From assembly GCA_964569095.1 (NCBI GenBank), contig CAZMTB010000199.1:1-11527 (forward strand): a stretch of 11,527 bases of DNA, given 5' to 3'. The notes under the pieces were generated by a model. It did no database searches. It saw only the letters and a program-made list of their open reading frames with translations, and was not told the origin of the DNA. Below, piece by piece: positions 9,743-11,527 of the stretch; position 1 is the first letter of the stretch, and every line of letters begins with the position of its first letter. This DNA is from JALWSI01 sp964569095 [NCBI: uncultured Aquificales bacterium] (lineage in GTDB: Bacteria; Thermosulfidibacterota; Thermosulfidibacteria; Thermosulfidibacterales). The position numbers and the translations under genes are program-made.

Positions 9743-10372
9743 CTACTCTACGGGCTCTCCGGCTTCCTCTTCTTCCTCTTCCTCCTCGCCCTCTTCGGCC
9801 TCGGCAACGGCAGGGGCACTCACCACGGCCACGGGCTGGTCGGGATCTTCGAGGATCCTTATCTCGTCCCCCACTGGAAGATCCCTGACGAAGAGGGCAT
9901 CCTCCTCTTCCAGAGAACTGATGTCCACCACGATCTCTTCAATGAGGTCCTTGGGGTAGCACTCGATCTCCACGCTGTCCATGAGCACCTCGAGGATACC
10001 CCCCCTCTTCACCCCAACGGACTCTCCCACTATCCTGATGGGCACCTCCAGCCTCAGAAGCTGACCGTAGGTGACCTCGTAGAAGTCCACGTGAAGGGGC
10101 TCCCTGCTTATGGGATGTATCTGCACGTCCCTGATGATAACCTTGTGGGGCTCCTCACCCTCCAGCTCCAAGTCCCAGATGCGCACCTCGTCGGACGCCT
10201 TCCTGAGAATCTTCAGAACCCCCTTGGTGTCCACGTCCAAGGGAACGGGATCGATGTGAGGCCCGTAGAGAATCGCGGGCAACCTACTCTCTCTCCTCAA
10301 CTTGCGAGCAACGCCCTTTCCCGTCTTCTCGCGGCGTCTCGCCTTGAACACAACCTTCTCTCTCTCTGCCAT
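9743..10372 (-). CDS. rplY: 50S ribosomal protein L25, general-stress CTC/TL5 form
   Basis: Binds 5S rRNA in the large ribosomal subunit. The 209 residues make this the long two-domain CTC/TL5 type rather than the roughly 95-residue E. coli L25. The N-terminal 5S-binding barrel covers about 5-92 (ARRREKTGKGVARKLRRESRLPAILYG, later HVDFYEV just after). The C-terminal domain is about 100-185 (IRIVGESVGVKRGGILEVLMDSVEIECYP). It ends in an acidic tail with eight consecutive Glu, encoded by mixed GAA and GAG. I chose the ATG at 10372 because AAGGAG lies ten bases upstream and the family N-terminus starts here. A TTG at 10408 would overlap the prs stop and add a poorly supported MSDTKVKRRRKG. Its gap from prs is 28 bases and from pth nine, indicating one operon. 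Confidence 0.95.
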   Translation of the reverse strand: MAEREKVVFKARRREKTGKGVARKLRRESRLPAILYGPHIDPVPLDVDTKGVLKILRKASDEVRIWDLELEGEEPHKVIIRDVQIHPISREPLHVDFYEVTYGQLLRLEVPIRIVGESVGVKRGGILEVLMDSVEIECYPKDLIEEIVVDISSLEEEDALFVRDLPVGDEIRILEDPDQPVAVVSAPAVAEAEEGEEEEEEEEAGEPVE

Positions 10373-10400
10373 ACCTTTTCTTCTCCTTTTTACTTTTGTA

Positions 10401-11351
10401 TCAGACAAAGAGCGAACTCACGGACTCGCCCTTGTGTATCCTGTTTATCGCCTCTCCCACCATGTCTGCCACAGAAAGAACCGTCACGGTGGGGCTCTTC
10501 ACCTTTCTCATGGCCTCGTTCAGGGGAATGGTGTTTGTGATTATCACCTCTTCCAACCTCGAGTTGGCTATTCTCTGGGCAGCGGGACCCGAGAATACGC
10601 CGTGGGTGGCCGCGGCAATGGCACCGGTGGCCCCCTCCTTGATGAGCGCCTCCACGGAGTTCACCAGAGTGCCCGCGGTATCTATCATGTCGTCGAGGAG
10701 TATGGCCTTCTTGCCCCTCACATCCCCAATGACGTTCATCACCTCTGACACGTTGGCCTCTTCGCGCCTCTTGTCGATGATGGCAAGGGGCAACTCCATC
10801 TGCTTGGCGAACACCCTCGCCCTCTCCACTCCACCGGCATCGGGAGAGACCACCACCATATCCTCCCCCTTGTACTTACGGGAAACGTAGTCGAGGAATA
10901 TGGGAAGGGCCTGAAGGTTGTCCACGGGAATGTCGAAGAAGCCCTGTATCTGGCCGGCGTGAAGGTCAACGGTCAGCACCCTGTGGGTACCCGCCGCCGT
11001 GAGAAGGTCGGCGACCAGCCTGGCGGTTATGGGAACCCTGGGCTGAACCTTACGGTCCTGCCGGGCATAACCGTAATAGGGGATAACGGCGGTTATCCTG
11101 TCCGCAGAGGCCCGTTTCAAGGCGTCTATCATCACCAGAAGCTCCATGAGGTTCTCGTCAACGGGTGTGCAGGTGGGCTGAACCACGAAGACGTCGTATC
11201 CCCTAACATTCTCCAGTATCTGGACGTTCACCTCGCCGTCGCTGAACCTGTTCACCTTGGCGTTCCCGAGGGGGATGCCGAGATACCTGCAAACCTCCTG
11301 GGCCAACTCCCTGTTGGCGTTTCCAGAAAAGACCTTGATATCAAAAGACAC
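10401..11351 (-). CDS. prs: Ribose-phosphate pyrophosphokinase (PRPP synthetase)
   Basis: Makes phosphoribosyl pyrophosphate from ribose 5-phosphate and ATP, the precursor for purine, pyrimidine, NAD, histidine and tryptophan synthesis. The 316 residues are the usual length for class I enzymes. Visible motifs are FSDGE (36-40), YYGYARQDRK (92-101, ATP site), DLHAGQIQGFF (129-139, with H131), the flexible loop KRR (194-196) and the PRPP-binding signature LLDDMIDTAGT (218-228) with D220, D221 and D224. The start is GTG at 11351 with AAGGAG seven bases upstream; MSFDIKVFSGNAN is the expected family N-terminus. It lies 36 bases downstream of tRNA-Gln and 28 bases before rplY, so all are probably co-transcribed. 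Confidence 0.98.
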   Translation of the reverse strand: MSFDIKVFSGNANRELAQEVCRYLGIPLGNAKVNRFSDGEVNVQILENVRGYDVFVVQPTCTPVDENLMELLVMIDALKRASADRITAVIPYYGYARQDRKVQPRVPITARLVADLLTAAGTHRVLTVDLHAGQIQGFFDIPVDNLQALPIFLDYVSRKYKGEDMVVVSPDAGGVERARVFAKQMELPLAIIDKRREEANVSEVMNVIGDVRGKKAILLDDMIDTAGTLVNSVEALIKEGATGAIAAATHGVFSGPAAQRIANSRLEEVIITNTIPLNEAMRKVKSPTVTVLSVADMVGEAINRIHKGESVSSLFV

Positions 11352-11379
11352 CGTCTCTCTCCTTCCCTCGACGCTTATG

Positions 11380-11393
11380 CCCCAAAGCTGGGG
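11380..11393 (-). other. Small hairpin at the tRNA-Gln 3' end
   Basis: CCCCA, the last part of the tRNA acceptor stem (11393-11389), is followed by GCTT and then TGGGG (11384-11380), which repeats the 5' acceptor sequence. A five-pair hairpin could form in the precursor and compete with the true acceptor stem. It may affect 3' processing, or it may be chance. Confidence 0.3.
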
Positions 11394-11459
11394 TGGGAGG
11401 ATTCGAACCTCCGAATGCGGGTTCCAAAGACCCGTGTCTTACCACTTGACGACACCCCA
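11388..11459 (-). tRNA. tRNA-Gln (anticodon TTG)
   Basis: The 72-base cloverleaf folds cleanly on the minus strand: acceptor TGGGGTG/CACCCCA, D arm closed by GTC/GAC, anticodon stem CGGGT/ACCCG with loop CTTTGGA (anticodon TTG at 11427-11425, reading CAA), and T arm GGAGG/CCTCC with loop TTCGAAT. U1-A72 and discriminator G73 are known glutamine identity elements. CCA is not encoded, so it must be added by the CCA-adding enzyme. The next gene, prs, starts 36 bases downstream with no terminator between, so the tRNA is probably cut from the prs operon transcript. Confidence 0.96.
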
Positions 11460-11464
11460 ACCGA

Positions 11465-11507
11465 TTTATCATTATTATTTTTTATAAAAACTCAATTTTA
11501 GGTTGAG
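11465..11507 (-). promoter_or_regulatory. AT-rich region upstream of tRNA-Gln, possible operon promoter
   Basis: The 68 bases before the tRNA are markedly AT-rich. On the minus strand TTGAGT (11495-11490) and GATAAA (11470-11465) are separated by 19 bases, a wide spacing. Better -10-like AATAAT copies lie between them but lack a good -35 at 17 bases. CTCAA/TTGAG form an inverted repeat (11507-11491) around the -35-like box. A promoter here is likely by context, but its exact boxes are uncertain. Confidence 0.4.
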
Positions 11508-11527
11508 TAGTTCCCTTAACTATATAT

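Noticed and set aside
9746-9800. CTC/TTC-rich stretch as a simple-sequence repeat
   Set aside because: It is the coding strand complement of the L25 Glu-rich tail, with mixed GAA/GAG codons and no exact repeat unit.
10373-10408. TTG start at 10408 for rplY
   Set aside because: It overlaps the prs stop, while the ATG at 10372 has AAGGAG upstream and matches the family N-terminus.
9404-10540. 378-codon plus-strand frame opposite pth, rplY and prs
   Set aside because: All three minus-strand genes are certain, and the plus-strand product shows no recognisable domain; it is a codon-bias shadow.

Overview
The window reads as ordinary core chromosome of a moderately GC-rich bacterium. Every recognisable gene lies on the minus strand, so transcription runs from high to low coordinates. 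The order tRNA-Gln, prs, rplY, pth at the right end is one I know from Geobacter and related Desulfobacterota. With a membrane pyrophosphatase carrying the K+-dependence motif, an MtaB enzyme and a delta-proteobacterial-looking RpoD N-terminus, it suggests an anaerobe of that group or a neighbouring lineage. That placement is inference; nothing here fixes a species. I see no insertion sequence, phage gene, CRISPR array or toxin-antitoxin pair.

Layout in the direction of transcription. (1) 11459-9128: tRNA-Gln(TTG), prs (PRPP synthase), rplY (L25/CTC protein with an acidic tail) and pth (peptidyl-tRNA hydrolase) are tightly spaced, probably one translation/nucleotide operon read from an AT-rich upstream region. 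(2) After 80 bases comes hppA (9047-7059), a K+-type ion-pumping pyrophosphatase closed by a convincing intrinsic terminator at 7021-6981. (3) A cytoplasmic hybrid histidine kinase with three GAF domains (6954-4330) overlaps mtaB (4333-3014), a tRNA methylthiotransferase, by ATGA. The kinase looks somewhat more AT-rich than its neighbours. (4) A 43-base gap holds a near-consensus sigma70 promoter for dnaG (primase, 2970-1243), whose end overlaps the start of rpoD (1256 to the window edge, cut within sigma region 2). Together dnaG and rpoD form a macromolecular-synthesis operon without rpsU next to dnaG.

Most of the window supports information processing: replication priming, promoter recognition, tRNA supply, decoding accuracy, peptidyl-tRNA recycling and PRPP supply. 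HppA adds energy conservation from PPi, and the kinase is the one clearly accessory gene. I did not find an undescribed system. The most interesting points are the kinase-mtaB coupling directly behind a terminator, the dnaG promoter whose -10 box abuts the ribosome-binding site, and a repeat of the tRNA acceptor sequence just downstream of tRNA-Gln.
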